Of a stretch of DNA of 51,929 nt, positions 1 to 9,436 are shown in pieces. Both the position numbers and the translations under genes were made by a program. The stretch is from Mesostigma viride (lineage: Eukaryota > Streptophyta > Mesostigmatophyceae > Mesostigmatales > Mesostigmataceae), in the NCBI GenBank assembly GCA_009746045.1, contig RPFO01000406.1:2375731-2427659 (forward strand). Direction: 5' to 3'. Positions within the stretch are counted from its first letter, which is position 1; each line of letters starts with the position of its first letter. Under the pieces are notes generated by a model. That model made no database searches. It had not been told where the DNA came from and saw nothing but the letters and a program-made list of their open reading frames with translations.

Positions 1-1979
1 GGTAGCACATAGCCAACCAAGCTTGCCTCTAATGGTAGGGCACATGTCAGGGGTGATGTGAACAGGCAGGACATCCAGACAAGACTTAATGTATTCAGCA
101 GAGGCCTGCATGGAACAAACCCAGCTGCCCTGCTGCTGCAGCAACTCAAGCATCATGCCACAGAACTTGACTGGCTCCTTGCCCAGCTCTAGCTGCTTGC
201 CAATCTCAAAACTGGCAGACACCTGAGCTATGAAAGCATCCACTGCAGCTCTAGGACCTGAGATTAACTGATCATCCCCATGCCAGACAAACATCATCAT
301 TCCATCAGGGTGTGGGATGACAAACAGGCAAGGGTCAATGTCATCATAGGTGGCCCCTAGCTTCATGAATACCTCCTGTGCAGACAGCCTAAAAATTTTT
401 GGAGCTGACTGCAACCCTTCAACCCCCAGGTTTGGCCTCAACAAGGGTTGAACAATATCCCTGTGCCACACCTTAGGAGTATTCACCACGTATACCTGAC
501 CTCTCCAGACCTGCTGTGCTATGGCAGGGTCCCCCTTTAGAAAGGCTCTTTTGATATCTGTGGCTTTACACACATAATCCTTCCCTGTATTAAGCTGATG
601 CAAAAACAAGGAAAGCAACACCTTGAGAGACGTTTGCTGAATACCAGGAGTATAAAGCTCAGCCTCTGTCAGCTCTGTAGAGCCCCTGAACTCAGTAACA
701 CATGGCCTAGCATGGAAAATGGGTGGTCCCCCATCAGCCTGAGGTTTATGCTTGCACACAAACTTTAACCTTAGCTTCTTGGCCCCAGCTGGCATAGCAT
801 CAAGAGGAGTCACAGGTGGTGTGTGTGTGGGACTACGTGCATCTGGAACAACCCACTCCTCCCTGGCTTTGGTAAAAGCCTCAAGCCACTTAAGAAACCC
901 AATCTGCGTCTGGCAGTCCCGTACAATATCATCATAGGACAGGGGAGACATGGATGCAACATCCCATCTACCAAGCCCAAACGCTGAAGGGTGTAGCTTT
1001 TGAGAGTGTATGAGGTCCTCCACACACGGTTCCTGACCTGGGAGGTACTTGGGCTTAACTGCATTGATGGCAGCATCCAACCCAGTGCTAATCTGGCTCA
1101 AAGGGATTTTAAAATGATCTAGAGGCACCTGTCCTACCCCTGCCACACTCAACCTCCCAGCTGAGATGACAACACCAGGGTAAGATACAAAAGGTTCCCC
1201 TAACAGGGCATTCCCTGAGTAGCCCTCAACCACCTGAAATGGAGTGGGCATACCCAAGATTTGAATGCTCACCTGACCTTTGACCTGCATTTTGGTTTTG
1301 CCTGAAAAATCTGACACTCTAGCCCATGGTGAGGCCTTCATTTTCAGACCAGATACAGCTTCTGCACTGATGATACTCACCTGTGCTTGGGTGTCTACAG
1401 CCAAAATACTAGGATCTTGACCTGCATCCCCTACAGCATTGACCTGTGCTGTACCTGTTGCCACAACTGCTTTAGTGTTGTGTGCCTTGTGCAAGGCCTT
1501 AAGAATCTCAGCAAATGACTTCCTGGGAACGACAGGATCTGCTCTTTTTTGTGACTCCTCCAGGTGTGAGGGAGGTGCTACCTGCTGCTCACCCTGTGCA
1601 CCGTCCTCCTGCCCAGGTGGACTATTGGGTTGTAGTGGGGCTGCACTACTGAGGAACACAGGAGCTTCTACTGTGGTACTAGTGCTTGCATCAATGACGT
1701 CCTTAGCCAATTCATTGGGTGAGATCAATCCACCAGACTCCTGCTCTGAATCCATGTCCAAGAATTCTACCCCTGACACGTCTGCCAGTGGTGGGTAATA
1801 AAGCTTGAGTCTATGCTTGCTGACCACACGCTCTCTGTCATGTTGTATAGTGACTGCAGTCCCTTCTTCATGAATTTTGGTGACTACAGCTGGACCGTGC
1901 CATCTGGCAGAGTGTGCTCTTCCTCTGTCACCCTCTCTGAAAAATAACACATGGTCCCCCACTTCAAACACAGGCCTGG
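1..1979 (-). CDS. Copia-like pol, C-terminal half: integrase tail, retropepsin-like domain, reverse transcriptase (partial)
   Basis: The frame is open without a stop from 1979 to the left edge (about 660 codons), checked line by line on the reverse complement. It starts in the integrase C-terminal part (VGDHVLFFREGDRGRARWHG) and passes a Glu/Ser/Pro-rich linker. It then enters a retropepsin-like domain: VDTQAQVSII with the Asp codon at 1395-1393, then WARVSDFSG, then a hydrophobic NALLGEPF turn. The RT follows with KATDIKRAFLKGD (motif A), DIDPCLFV, and FVWHGDDQLISG at about 291-256 (motif C; copia elements usually have YVDD). It is joined to the integrase ORF by a one-base shift at an A6 run near 1982. 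In element B the same domains share one frame, so this break is probably an indel, though ribosomal slippage is possible. Confidence 0.85.
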
Positions 1980-3100
1980 CATTTTTTGTCTTTCTTTGCC
2001 AGCAACTTGGCTAAGTGCTGCCTTTGTGTGTTGTAGTGAGTGTGTACCTCTGAAGCATAGCTGCCTGACTGAAGGCCAGTTGGGGTGATTTCCCCAAAAG
2101 GTGAGGACATTATTGGTTTGGCGTTTAGCTGGGTAGTCACCCCTGCTGCCCAAGATGCCCTGTCAGCATAGCTACCAGAGTCAGCCAACCTGGATGGCAT
2201 TTTTCTTATCACATCCCTGATGGCTCTCATGGTACGTTCTACCAACCCCTGACGTTCATGATCTTGAGCCCCAGACACTTCTATCTTGGGCAGGTCATTC
2301 CTGTCCTGGATGCAGAGAAACTGCTGATCCAGCATTACTTTTTCAATGGGGTGAAAACGTGCCAAGGCTATCTGTAAAGCTCTGTGCAGCTGCTCTTTAT
2401 CCATCCCAGGCAGGGGCTCCACTACCACAAACCTTGACCAGGCATCCTTTATGACTAGGTAGTATACCGTGTCCTTCACCACGTGTATAACATCCCCAAC
2501 CAGTTTGCCTCTAGCCAGTGGTGGTGTGGCCACATGCCATTTTCTGGGCTTAGGAGCATATAGCTGACATTGCTCACAGTGCTTACGTACGTGCCTGCAC
2601 ATCTGTTCCAGATCATGGCCTTGTATTTTATTGGCTAGCCTTTCAGCCACAGCCTCATGGCCCATAACCTTGTGCAGTTGCTCTGCTAGAGCACCATACG
2701 TGATTACCTTTTCTGCTGCTGCACTAAGGGAAGCTATGGTGGGGTCACGCATCATGTGTGACAGTGTCATGTCATATGCCACTTCCCAATCCACATCATC
2801 ACACTCAGGCAACACTTGGCAGACAGAAGGTAACAGGAAACCATTTGTGAAAAATGGTGAGGGTAGCTTACAGGTGTCGCCCTGGTCTGCCGCCCCCGCG
2901 CGGTTGTAGCGCCCTGGCGTGGTCTTGTTGTGCCTGGGTGCCGTGCAGCGCGCTCCTGCTGCAATGGGGTGACGTGTTTTCCAGCATCCAGGACAAACAT
3001 CAACGTCAGAACCATAGTCGGGTTTGCCTTTCCAGCAGTCATCTTTTAGGTGCCCCTTACAAAGGCACCTAGTGCAATGCTTGGTGGGGTCATGAGGCAA
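1964..3100 (-). CDS. Gag zinc knuckle plus copia-like integrase
   Basis: The 378 residues begin with a canonical nucleocapsid knuckle, CTRCLCKGHLKDDC (C-x2-C-x4-H-x4-C), followed by a second Cys/His cluster (CPGCWKTRH...C). No protease motif lies between the knuckle and the integrase. The integrase zinc domain is seen as HKVMGH (H-x4-H) and CEQC. The catalytic core has Asp in GDVIHVV, Asp in EKVMLDQQF and Glu in RQGLVERTMRAI. I count 29 residues between the second Asp and the Glu, against 35 in most retroviral and copia integrases. The listed start is only the first ATG; the frame comes from gag through an indel-prone G/A-rich stretch (3150-3240). The frame stops at 1964, just past the shift into the RT frame. 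Confidence 0.8.
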   Translation of the reverse strand: MPHDPTKHCTRCLCKGHLKDDCWKGKPDYGSDVDVCPGCWKTRHPIAAGARCTAPRHNKTTPGRYNRAGAADQGDTCKLPSPFFTNGFLLPSVCQVLPECDDVDWEVAYDMTLSHMMRDPTIASLSAAAEKVITYGALAEQLHKVMGHEAVAERLANKIQGHDLEQMCRHVRKHCEQCQLYAPKPRKWHVATPPLARGKLVGDVIHVVKDTVYYLVIKDAWSRFVVVEPLPGMDKEQLHRALQIALARFHPIEKVMLDQQFLCIQDRNDLPKIEVSGAQDHERQGLVERTMRAIRDVIRKMPSRLADSGSYADRASWAAGVTTQLNAKPIMSSPFGEITPTGLQSGSYASEVHTHYNTQRQHLAKLLAKKDKKCQACV

Positions 3101-3474
3101 CCTCTTGTCCCCCCCTGCTGGCTTAGCACCCCCTGGCTTGCTAGCTCCCCCACTTTGTTTTCTGTTTTTATTGTTATTGTTCTTTCCCCCCCCTTGTTTC
3201 CACCTCCCCCACTTTTGTTGTTTTTGTTTTTATCCCCCCCCATTACCGCCTTTACCTGGGCTACCAGCGACTGCATCTGCTTCTTGGAGAGCCCCGTACC
3301 TGAGGCTTCCTCCCCCTTTACCTGCTTCACCTTTCCCTCCTTGGCTGCAGCAGCAAACGGCTCTAGGCATTGCTGCACATAGGCCATTGCCTTCCTAAAG
3401 TCCTCCCACTTATCCTTAGACCTGCCAGGATTACTGACAGGGTGGTGGGGTCCAGTTCTGCCTTTTGTAGCCAT
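3046..3474 (-). pseudogene. Gag segment of element A, out of frame with its neighbours
   Basis: This frame carries the stretch between the gag core and the zinc knuckle: KDKWEDFRKAMAYVQQCLEP, a Lys-rich helix, then a Gly/Asn/Lys-rich linker typical of a nucleocapsid approach. It follows the 3363-4259 frame after a one-base shift around 3400-3440. It leads into the knuckle frame after another shift in the homopolymer-rich DNA around 3180-3240, where the plus strand has runs of 7-8 C. The continuity suggests one original gag chain. The breaks could be real decay or homopolymer errors. Confidence 0.55.
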
Positions 3475-3978
3475 AGGTGTACTAGGTACTTGGCATTGAG
3501 CTTCTTCAGCTCCTCATCTCCCTCTATGTACATGACATATTTTTTGTTGTCACTCACATAGTCACGCTTATTGACCTTATAGGCCTCTATCCACTGGAAG
3601 CCCTTAAGCACTTCTAAGTGCTCCCCCGTGGTAACAAGTGCCCTAAGATCAACCATGAACTGCGCCCACAACACATTTTCTGCCACGTCTACCCCGCTGC
3701 TGGCACGCTTTTGGTACAATTGTACCAACTGCTGGATAGGCTTGGCAGATTGATGGATGGGTGTGGACGCACGTAGAGAGGCAAACCAATCACGGACATT
3801 GTCGCTAGCATATGCATGTGACAACTTAAACAACCACTCCCTAGCTTCGTCCTGGGTGTGGCCCTCTGGCAAACCCGGAAACACTAGCTTGTCCTCTTTC
3901 TTTTTTGGATCAAACCTGGGCCTGTTCAAGGCCATATTGGAGGTTGTGGTCGTTCCTGCTGGTTGTGGCTGCTGCTGC

Positions 3979-4010
<32 letters not shown>

Positions 4011-4259
4011 CCGCTCCCCGCCCTCGTGCCGTGTTGGTGCAGACTCCTGGGTGCCATGTCCACCCCTGCCCTGGTTGCCCCCCCTCTCCCCGTCATCCTC
4101 CCCCTCGTCCCTCTCGTCCCTCCTGCGTTTTTGCTGTGTCTGGCACGCCTCCTCCGGTGCCCTGCGTTTTGTTGGCTTCAGCGAGGCCACCAGCCTCGCC
4201 ACCGTGTCTGCTAGGCGGCCATGCTCGCCCGGGGTGAGCTCCCGCCCCTCGTCCAGCAT
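3363..4259 (-). CDS. Gag-like protein of element A with poly-Gln tract
   Basis: This 298-residue reading has a charged Arg/Glu/Gly-rich N-terminus, a run of 14 Gln (plus-strand gct repeat at about 3968-4013), and then a helical Gag-like core. The core begins FDPKKKEDKLVFPGLPEGH and includes REWLFKLSHAYASDNVRDWF. The frame is open upstream of the first ATG at least to the T6 run at 4395-4400, where ORF1 reads the same DNA in another frame. A minus-one slip at T TTT TTG would join ORF1 to this frame. Gag assignment is by position (between ORF1 and the zinc knuckle) and composition; no specific Gag family was recognised. Confidence 0.6.
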
Positions 4260-5644
4260 CTGCTGGGCCAGGTGGAGTTGCCTCCGGATGTCCTCCCGGT
4301 GGACAAGGTCGCTGGACCGGGTTCGCCCCGGTGCGTCACCCTGGTCCTTGCCGCTGTGCCGTCTCGGTTTGAGATGGTATGCGTTGGCTGCGACAAAAAA
4401 TGGTAGAGTTGTTCGGTAGAAATGCGTTCATCCGGCATCAAACCAAATTCAGCTCTTACCGCCTCTCCCATGCATCCCCTCACCGCAGCCTTCTTGATGT
4501 TCTTCGACATACGGCGTCTCTGCTTCAGCATACGCCTCTCCAGACGACCTACGCTTGCCTCCCAGGCGGCCAGATGCCTGCGGTAGCGCTCCTCGGCTTC
4601 CCGACGAGCCGGCCCCTGCAAAGGTGCTATCTCCGCGACCTTCCGGTATTTCCAGCTCTTCAGGTCGCGGGTGAGACGCTCACACCTCACCTTGGTGTGA
4701 GACATCTTCACCCGAATCCTGGCCGCGAGCGCCTCCGCCCTGTCACGCTCTTGCTGCTCGCGCAGCTTCCTCTGCGCGATCACGTTCCGCCTCCGCTGCT
4801 TCTTCTCCCTCTCCGCCTTGAAGACCGCGAGCCTCCTCTGAGCCTCCTTCTCTCGCGCCTGCATAGCCGGCGTCATCTCCACCAGGTCGTCCGCTTCGGA
4901 CGCCGACGGACCCGTCAAAGAATACTCCGACTCCTGCAGCACTCCATCAATCTCCCTCGGGATCGTTGCCGACCGTCGAAGGCGCTGGAAACACGCCAGG
5001 TCCGCCCTCCGCACCACTTCATGGGTCGGCGACGCTGACCTCGGCGACGCTGACCTCCTCATCAATGCCGCGCGGACCTGTGCAGCATCCTCCATTTGTT
5101 GGGCGCGCTCACGTGCGCGCACTGCCAACCTCCGCTCTTCTGCGGACTCCTGCTCCTGCAGGCTCTGCGCCATGGCAGCATCTGCTGCCACCTGCGCACT
5201 GCGCGCCTCGTCTGCCGACGATGGCTGCAGTCCAAACAAACCCAGCGAGCTGGTTTCCGACACGCTGTCGGACTCCCCACTCTCCTCCTCCTCCGACTCG
5301 GGCCCCGCCCCCGCACCACGTGGTGCATATGGTGGTCCCCTCGGACGCACCACCGGGGTCGACCCCCGCGCCCTACGCATCAGGGGAACGCGCACCACGA
5401 CGTTCTCCACAACGTCACGGTACGTCGGGTCGGCTGCCTCCATCACCGCATCCTCCGGATGCATGGGATCCTGAGCATCCCGGTTCTCGTAATCCTGGCG
5501 CATACTCTCCAGGATCGAGTCCGACGTCCCCGAGTCATCGGACATCGGGGACGACGACGACTGGTACCTCGTCACCGACGGCGACTCCTCCTCCGAGGAA
5601 GTCGCGCCCACACGGGCCTTTCCCTTGTTGTTCTTGGGAGCCAT
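4211..5644 (-). CDS. ORF1 of element A: charged, coiled-coil-rich protein
   Basis: This 477-residue ORF has an acidic Ser/Glu-rich N-terminal third, then long Arg/Glu/Ala-rich helical stretches from about residue 140 to 390 that look like coiled coil (for example QAREKEAQRRLAVFKAEREK). No catalytic or zinc motif is visible. It is the first ORF of the element, and its last 60 or so codons overlap the gag frame. It probably serves as an assembly or nucleic-acid-binding N-terminal extension of Gag, by position only. Its GC-rich codon use differs from the more AT-rich pol half. Confidence 0.6.
   Translation of the reverse strand: MAPKNNKGKARVGATSSEEESPSVTRYQSSSSPMSDDSGTSDSILESMRQDYENRDAQDPMHPEDAVMEAADPTYRDVVENVVVRVPLMRRARGSTPVVRPRGPPYAPRGAGAGPESEEEESGESDSVSETSSLGLFGLQPSSADEARSAQVAADAAMAQSLQEQESAEERRLAVRARERAQQMEDAAQVRAALMRRSASPRSASPTHEVVRRADLACFQRLRRSATIPREIDGVLQESEYSLTGPSASEADDLVEMTPAMQAREKEAQRRLAVFKAEREKKQRRRNVIAQRKLREQQERDRAEALAARIRVKMSHTKVRCERLTRDLKSWKYRKVAEIAPLQGPARREAEERYRRHLAAWEASVGRLERRMLKQRRRMSKNIKKAAVRGCMGEAVRAEFGLMPDERISTEQLYHFLSQPTHTISNRDGTAARTRVTHRGEPGPATLSTGRTSGGNSTWPSRCWTRGGSSPRASMAA
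4394..4400 (-). promoter_or_regulatory. Candidate minus-one ribosomal slippery heptamer between ORF1 and gag
   Basis: On the minus strand the ORF1 codons read CAT TTT TTG, giving the heptamer T TTT TTG in the X XXY YYZ register. A one-base backward slip enters the downstream gag frame (Val-Ala-Ala-Asn-Ala...), which then stays open for about 340 codons. I did not model a downstream pseudoknot. A simple homopolymer indel is the competing explanation. Confidence 0.35.
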
Positions 5645-6206
5645 TAGTTCAAAAGATGGGTAAAAAAATGGAAATGGGTGTTTGCGAACTGTACGTTTCG
5701 CACGCTCGTCGTTTTGTCGTGTATGTTTTTGGAGTTTTTAATGCAAGTTATGCAACACAAAGCTTGGAATGCTTGGGCACTGCCAAATGGCGTGTGTGTG
5801 CGTGAACGACGAGACACCTTGGCATTAGGATAATGTGGCACATATACTGCTGGCCAGCCGTCAACTATGGCTGGCCAGACTTTGCGTAAGTTAAACTAAC
5901 TTACTGATCCTGGACGGACTAACCTATCAGTTACAACCTGATCTAGTCAGTCCTAACATGACAACTACAGTCCCGGTACTGAGGTACCGGCTCATCACAT
6001 ACTGAGTACAGCCACGTGTCCATGCCACGACTACTCTAGTCCAGCACCGTCCCAGTACCCAATTGGGCGCCGGCGGTGCTGGCACGTGTCCACTTAGGCT
6101 ACAGGCGGGAGACTTAGACTAACTGTCAGGATGAGGATAGGGCTGGAGACAGTCTGACAGGCACGACCCTGGTGCCTCCTGTACATATAAGGGATCTGTA
6201 CATACC
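5645..6206. other. Head-to-head junction between copia-like elements A and B
   Basis: No convincing ORF. This stretch must hold the leader and probably the 5' LTR of minus-strand element A, plus the broken left end of plus-strand element B. A 9-bp-stem hairpin sits at 5851-5877 (tggccagcc ... ggctggcca). TATA-like strings occur at about 5840 and 6185. No second LTR copy lies inside the window, so the LTR boundaries cannot be set. Confidence 0.4.
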
Positions 6207-9143
6207 TTGAGTGCTAATAATGACAATAAAAGGTTTTCTCTCTTGTATGACATTGCCTCAAGGTTGCATACCATGTTTGGCCATGCAGCTCAGTCTTTGC
6301 AAGTTGCTAGACGGCTGGGAGGAAGTGAGTTGTACTCCATCTGCCAACAGGTTGCTCAAGCTTGCAAGTGCAGGCTAGTTGCTAGAAAGCCCAAGCAGTC
6401 TCATGCCAGGACTCCTATTTTGCAGCCAGGCCATGTGCAGGTAGATATTCAGAGAATCAGGGGTTTGAAGCTGCTGGTGGCAGTGGACAGATATACCAAG
6501 TACAAGACCCTAGAGATCCTGCCTGACATGGAGAAGCCTACATTGATTGCTGCTCTGAAGTTGACAAGGAGCAGGTACCCTGGGTTGGAGTTGTTGCAGT
6601 GTGACATTCAGTTTGAGTGCTGTGAGAACCTGCCAGAGTTTCCAGAGTTGCTGATTACACCCAGGGAGAGCCACGGCCAGCAAGGGGTGGTGGAGAGAGC
6701 CATCCAAGAGATCAAGACTGTGCTGCTGGTGGAGAGGATTCCAAGGACGTCATCTGCCATTGTGACATCTGCATGGCTACGTTCTCTGGAGGACAGGCTG
6801 AACCTGAGGACTCCCATGTTCTTTGGTGACATTGCCATCAATCCTCTTATGCTGCATACCAGGATGCTGACAGCTGATGCTGAGCAGGCATGGAAGGAGA
6901 AGCTAGAGGCCAAGTTCCTCAAGCTGAGGCAGAAAGACAAGGGCTGGAGTGTCCTAGAACCTAACGTTGGACAACAGGTTGTTGTGTGGAAGGAACCAAG
7001 CTTTCCAGGGAAACGTGGCAGCTGGCATGATGGGGTGGTGACCCGAGTAGAAGCCGCTGGCCATAAGTGCTGGGTGGCCATTAATGGCTCCCAAGCAGTG
7101 CACCGTCTGTCCTGGTCAAAGATCCGTCCCCGGGGAGGTAATCAAGGAGACCTCTTCCAGGTGCCCGCTGGTGTACAAGGCGGGGGTGACGTGGAGCTTC
7201 CTGATCAGGGTGCTACAGCTGTATCGAGCCCTCAGGGTGACCCTGGCCCGGCCCCTGGGGTACCTTCACATACGGTGGTTGGGCAAGCAGGCGGACAGGC
7301 TGCACCTCCGGAACGGCCCGACACCAGGCCTAGGGGTGTGCGTCTATCAGATATTGTACAGGCTTTGCAAAGAGCCAAGAAGGAGCCTAAGGTGTCCAAG
7401 CTTGTCCAGTTGGATGAACCTGAGGTAGCTGCCATGGAGATAGATACCAATGCACAGGTTTCTGTCATGGGACCTCAGCATACAGGAGAACTGCTGGTCG
7501 GAGAACCAAGTTGCCCCTGGGTGTCTGATTTCAGTGGTAGGACGCATCTAAGGGTGTTGGGAGAGGTTACTGCCCCTGTCATGGGTGTGGATGTGACCTT
7601 CCTTGTCCTAGAGGACTATGATGGCCCTGTGATTTTGGGTCAGAATTTTCTGGGCAATCCTGGGATTTCTATCAGAGCTACAGCTCTGAGAAGAGATGGC
7701 TGGGGGATGATTCCCCTAGAAAATTTCAGGACAACATTTCCAGTCAGGTGCAGGGCCAAGCCAGTCAAGGGTGTAAAATGGGATGAAGGGGAGGTGCCCC
7801 CAGCGGCCAGTTTGGTGATTCCAGCTGTGTTGCACCCCAGCAGTATTGGCATAACTCACAGGAGCCTTGCTGCACACTCTCCTTTGACATATGACCAGCT
7901 GGTCCAAGAGATGAGCTCGCCTACTTTGTTTGAGGCTTGGAAGCTCGCCTTCTCCAAGGCACTGGAGGAGTGGTTGCAGTTTGAGTGTGCTGCACCAACA
8001 GACAGACGTCCCCCAGCATCAAGGAAGCTTGCTTTGAGATTTGTGCTGAAGAGGAAGGTTGTGGATGAGGTATCAGTGCCCCATGTCAGGCCTGTCCTGA
8101 ATGAGTATCACGGCACGGGGAGTCTGCCAGGAGAGGAGCTATACACGCCAGGGATGCTACACGACACATGGAGAATTTTGCTATGTCTCTACGTGGGGTT
8201 GCTGAACAGGGGAGCAGCTATGTCATCAGTGCTGCTGGACTTCAAGAGGGCATTTTTAAAATCTGATCCAGAAGTGGCCAGGAGGGTGTGGAAGCAGGAT
8301 GAGCCTTACTGTGTTGAGGTGCCTGCCATCTGGAAGCTGGAGCTGCATCAACAATTCCTGGTCATTCTGAAGGGCCTGGAAGGACTCAGGTCGAGCCCAA
8401 TCATCTGGAGACTCACGCTGCAGGAAGCTCTGATCAGTGAGTGTGGCTTGAGAGTGTCTTCAGTTGATCCCTGTTTGCTGCTGGCCCAATGGGAGGGTCT
8501 GCCAGTGTATGCTAGTTTGCATGGAGATGATCTGCATTTGCTAGCCCCCACGACCTGGCTGAAGAAGTTTATTCCTGTCATCAGTGGCAAGTTTTCACTG
8601 GGCAAGGAGCTGTGGCAGGAGCCCAACAAGCCTGTAGTGTTCTGTGGAATGCAGGCTACCCTGTTCAGGAGGGACGGGGAGTGGAGTATCAGGCTTCAGG
8701 CTGGAGGAGATTATAAACAGACCATTGTGAAGGCCTTGCCAGAGAAGATCACCCAGGCTGCAGGACCTGAGTTGAGAGGCATGTGGGCCTGGTTTGCCAG
8801 CATCTGTGGTCCGTCTTTGATGGTCCATAGCAGAATGCCTGATGAGGTGCTTGAGGATGAGAAGCCTCGAGTCATAGCCCGGTTGGTGGAGAGTACCCCT
8901 GATCTGATTTTGTCTGGGATTGACTTTACCCAGCCTATCACCTTGGAGATCTTTGTTGACAGTTCCATGGATGCTCGCCAGGTTACCAAGGTCAGGGGGA
9001 GATCTGCTGCTCTGTTTGCTTTTATCAGAGCAGGGCAAGTTTGTTCAGCTGGTACAGCAGACTGCAGAAGAGGGTCTGTATCAGTTCAGATGTGGCAGAA
9101 TGCAGGGCCATATGCGAGGGGATCCAGTCCAGCCTGTACATAA
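6207..9143 (+). CDS. Copia-like polyprotein: integrase, retropepsin-like domain, RT, start of RNase H
   Basis: One uninterrupted frame of 978 codons. The integrase zinc domain has H21/H26 and a CKC pair at 53/55, one residue shorter than the usual CxxC. The catalytic residues appear to be D80, D133 and E163. A retropepsin-like domain follows at about 405-515: EIDTNAQVSVM with D413, then WVSDFSGRTHLRVLGEV, then PVILGQNFLG. The RT spans about 600-850, with LLDFKRAFLKS, SSVDPCLLLA and SLHGDDLHLL (H772). RNase H starts at FVDSSMDA (about residue 916). The upstream part is truncated, so the listed Met is not the natural start. The last residues are out of frame, and the true RNase H continues in the 9041-9436 frame. 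This unbroken frame is the best evidence that the domain order is real. Confidence 0.88.
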   Translation: MSANNDNKRFSLLYDIASRLHTMFGHAAQSLQVARRLGGSELYSICQQVAQACKCRLVARKPKQSHARTPILQPGHVQVDIQRIRGLKLLVAVDRYTKYKTLEILPDMEKPTLIAALKLTRSRYPGLELLQCDIQFECCENLPEFPELLITPRESHGQQGVVERAIQEIKTVLLVERIPRTSSAIVTSAWLRSLEDRLNLRTPMFFGDIAINPLMLHTRMLTADAEQAWKEKLEAKFLKLRQKDKGWSVLEPNVGQQVVVWKEPSFPGKRGSWHDGVVTRVEAAGHKCWVAINGSQAVHRLSWSKIRPRGGNQGDLFQVPAGVQGGGDVELPDQGATAVSSPQGDPGPAPGVPSHTVVGQAGGQAAPPERPDTRPRGVRLSDIVQALQRAKKEPKVSKLVQLDEPEVAAMEIDTNAQVSVMGPQHTGELLVGEPSCPWVSDFSGRTHLRVLGEVTAPVMGVDVTFLVLEDYDGPVILGQNFLGNPGISIRATALRRDGWGMIPLENFRTTFPVRCRAKPVKGVKWDEGEVPPAASLVIPAVLHPSSIGITHRSLAAHSPLTYDQLVQEMSSPTLFEAWKLAFSKALEEWLQFECAAPTDRRPPASRKLALRFVLKRKVVDEVSVPHVRPVLNEYHGTGSLPGEELYTPGMLHDTWRILLCLYVGLLNRGAAMSSVLLDFKRAFLKSDPEVARRVWKQDEPYCVEVPAIWKLELHQQFLVILKGLEGLRSSPIIWRLTLQEALISECGLRVSSVDPCLLLAQWEGLPVYASLHGDDLHLLAPTTWLKKFIPVISGKFSLGKELWQEPNKPVVFCGMQATLFRRDGEWSIRLQAGGDYKQTIVKALPEKITQAAGPELRGMWAWFASICGPSLMVHSRMPDEVLEDEKPRVIARLVESTPDLILSGIDFTQPITLEIFVDSSMDARQVTKVRGRSAALFAFIRAGQVCSAGTADCRRGSVSVQMWQNAGPYARGSSPACT

Positions 9144-9436
9144 AGGAGTTAATGCTGGAGCTGGCTTCAGTTACCCCTTGGACCTTGCAGATGGAGACGT
9201 TGTTGCTAACAGACAGCATGGGTATGGTCCAGTTTGTTCACAAGCAGCTGGCCAGGAGCCGGGACCTGGATTATTTGTTGCTGAAGGAGTTGGCCAGTTT
9301 GGTTGACTTGAAGCATATCCCTGGCGAGGAGAACCCTGCTGATGCATTGACAAAGCTGCCACACAAGGCCCCAGCCCAGTACAATGTACTGAGGAAGCTC
9401 ATGAATGCTGACTGTCAAGTCGGTCTATCTGTCTAA
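9041..9436 (+). CDS. RNase H C-terminal part of element B (shifted frame)
   Basis: This frame continues RNase H after a one-base break at about 9030-9045. SSDVAECRAICEGI and LTDSMGMVQFVHK carry the Glu and Asp expected of the fold. The end, DLKHIPGEENPADALTKLP, matches the copia C-terminal pattern (H-x-P...N-x-ADxLTK). The first codon given is TTG, so this is a continuation and not a separate gene. It ends at a stop at 9434-9436, which is the natural end of pol. Confidence 0.8.
   Translation: MFSWYSRLQKRVCISSDVAECRAICEGIQSSLYIKELMLELASVTPWTLQMETLLLTDSMGMVQFVHKQLARSRDLDYLLLKELASLVDLKHIPGEENPADALTKLPHKAPAQYNVLRKLMNADCQVGLSV

Larger units (their letters stand above)
1..5644 (-). mobile_element. 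Copia-like LTR retrotransposon A (partial, runs off left edge)
   Basis: Read on the minus strand, the order is: coiled-coil ORF1, Gln-rich gag, CCHC zinc knuckle, integrase, retropepsin-like domain, reverse transcriptase. The RNase H region and 3' LTR lie beyond position 1. Integrase before RT places it in the Ty1/copia superfamily. The protease-like domain, however, lies between integrase and RT instead of between gag and integrase. Breaks in frame occur near 4395 (A6 on the plus strand), about 3430, about 3187 (C run) and about 1980 (A6 on the minus strand), mostly at homopolymers. I could not define the 5' LTR; it should lie in 5645-6206. Confidence 0.85.

Noticed and set aside
3050-3400. 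Plus-strand ORFs opposite gag (hydrophobic Pro/Leu-rich readings)
   Set aside because: They are antisense shadows of the Lys/Gly-rich gag linker.
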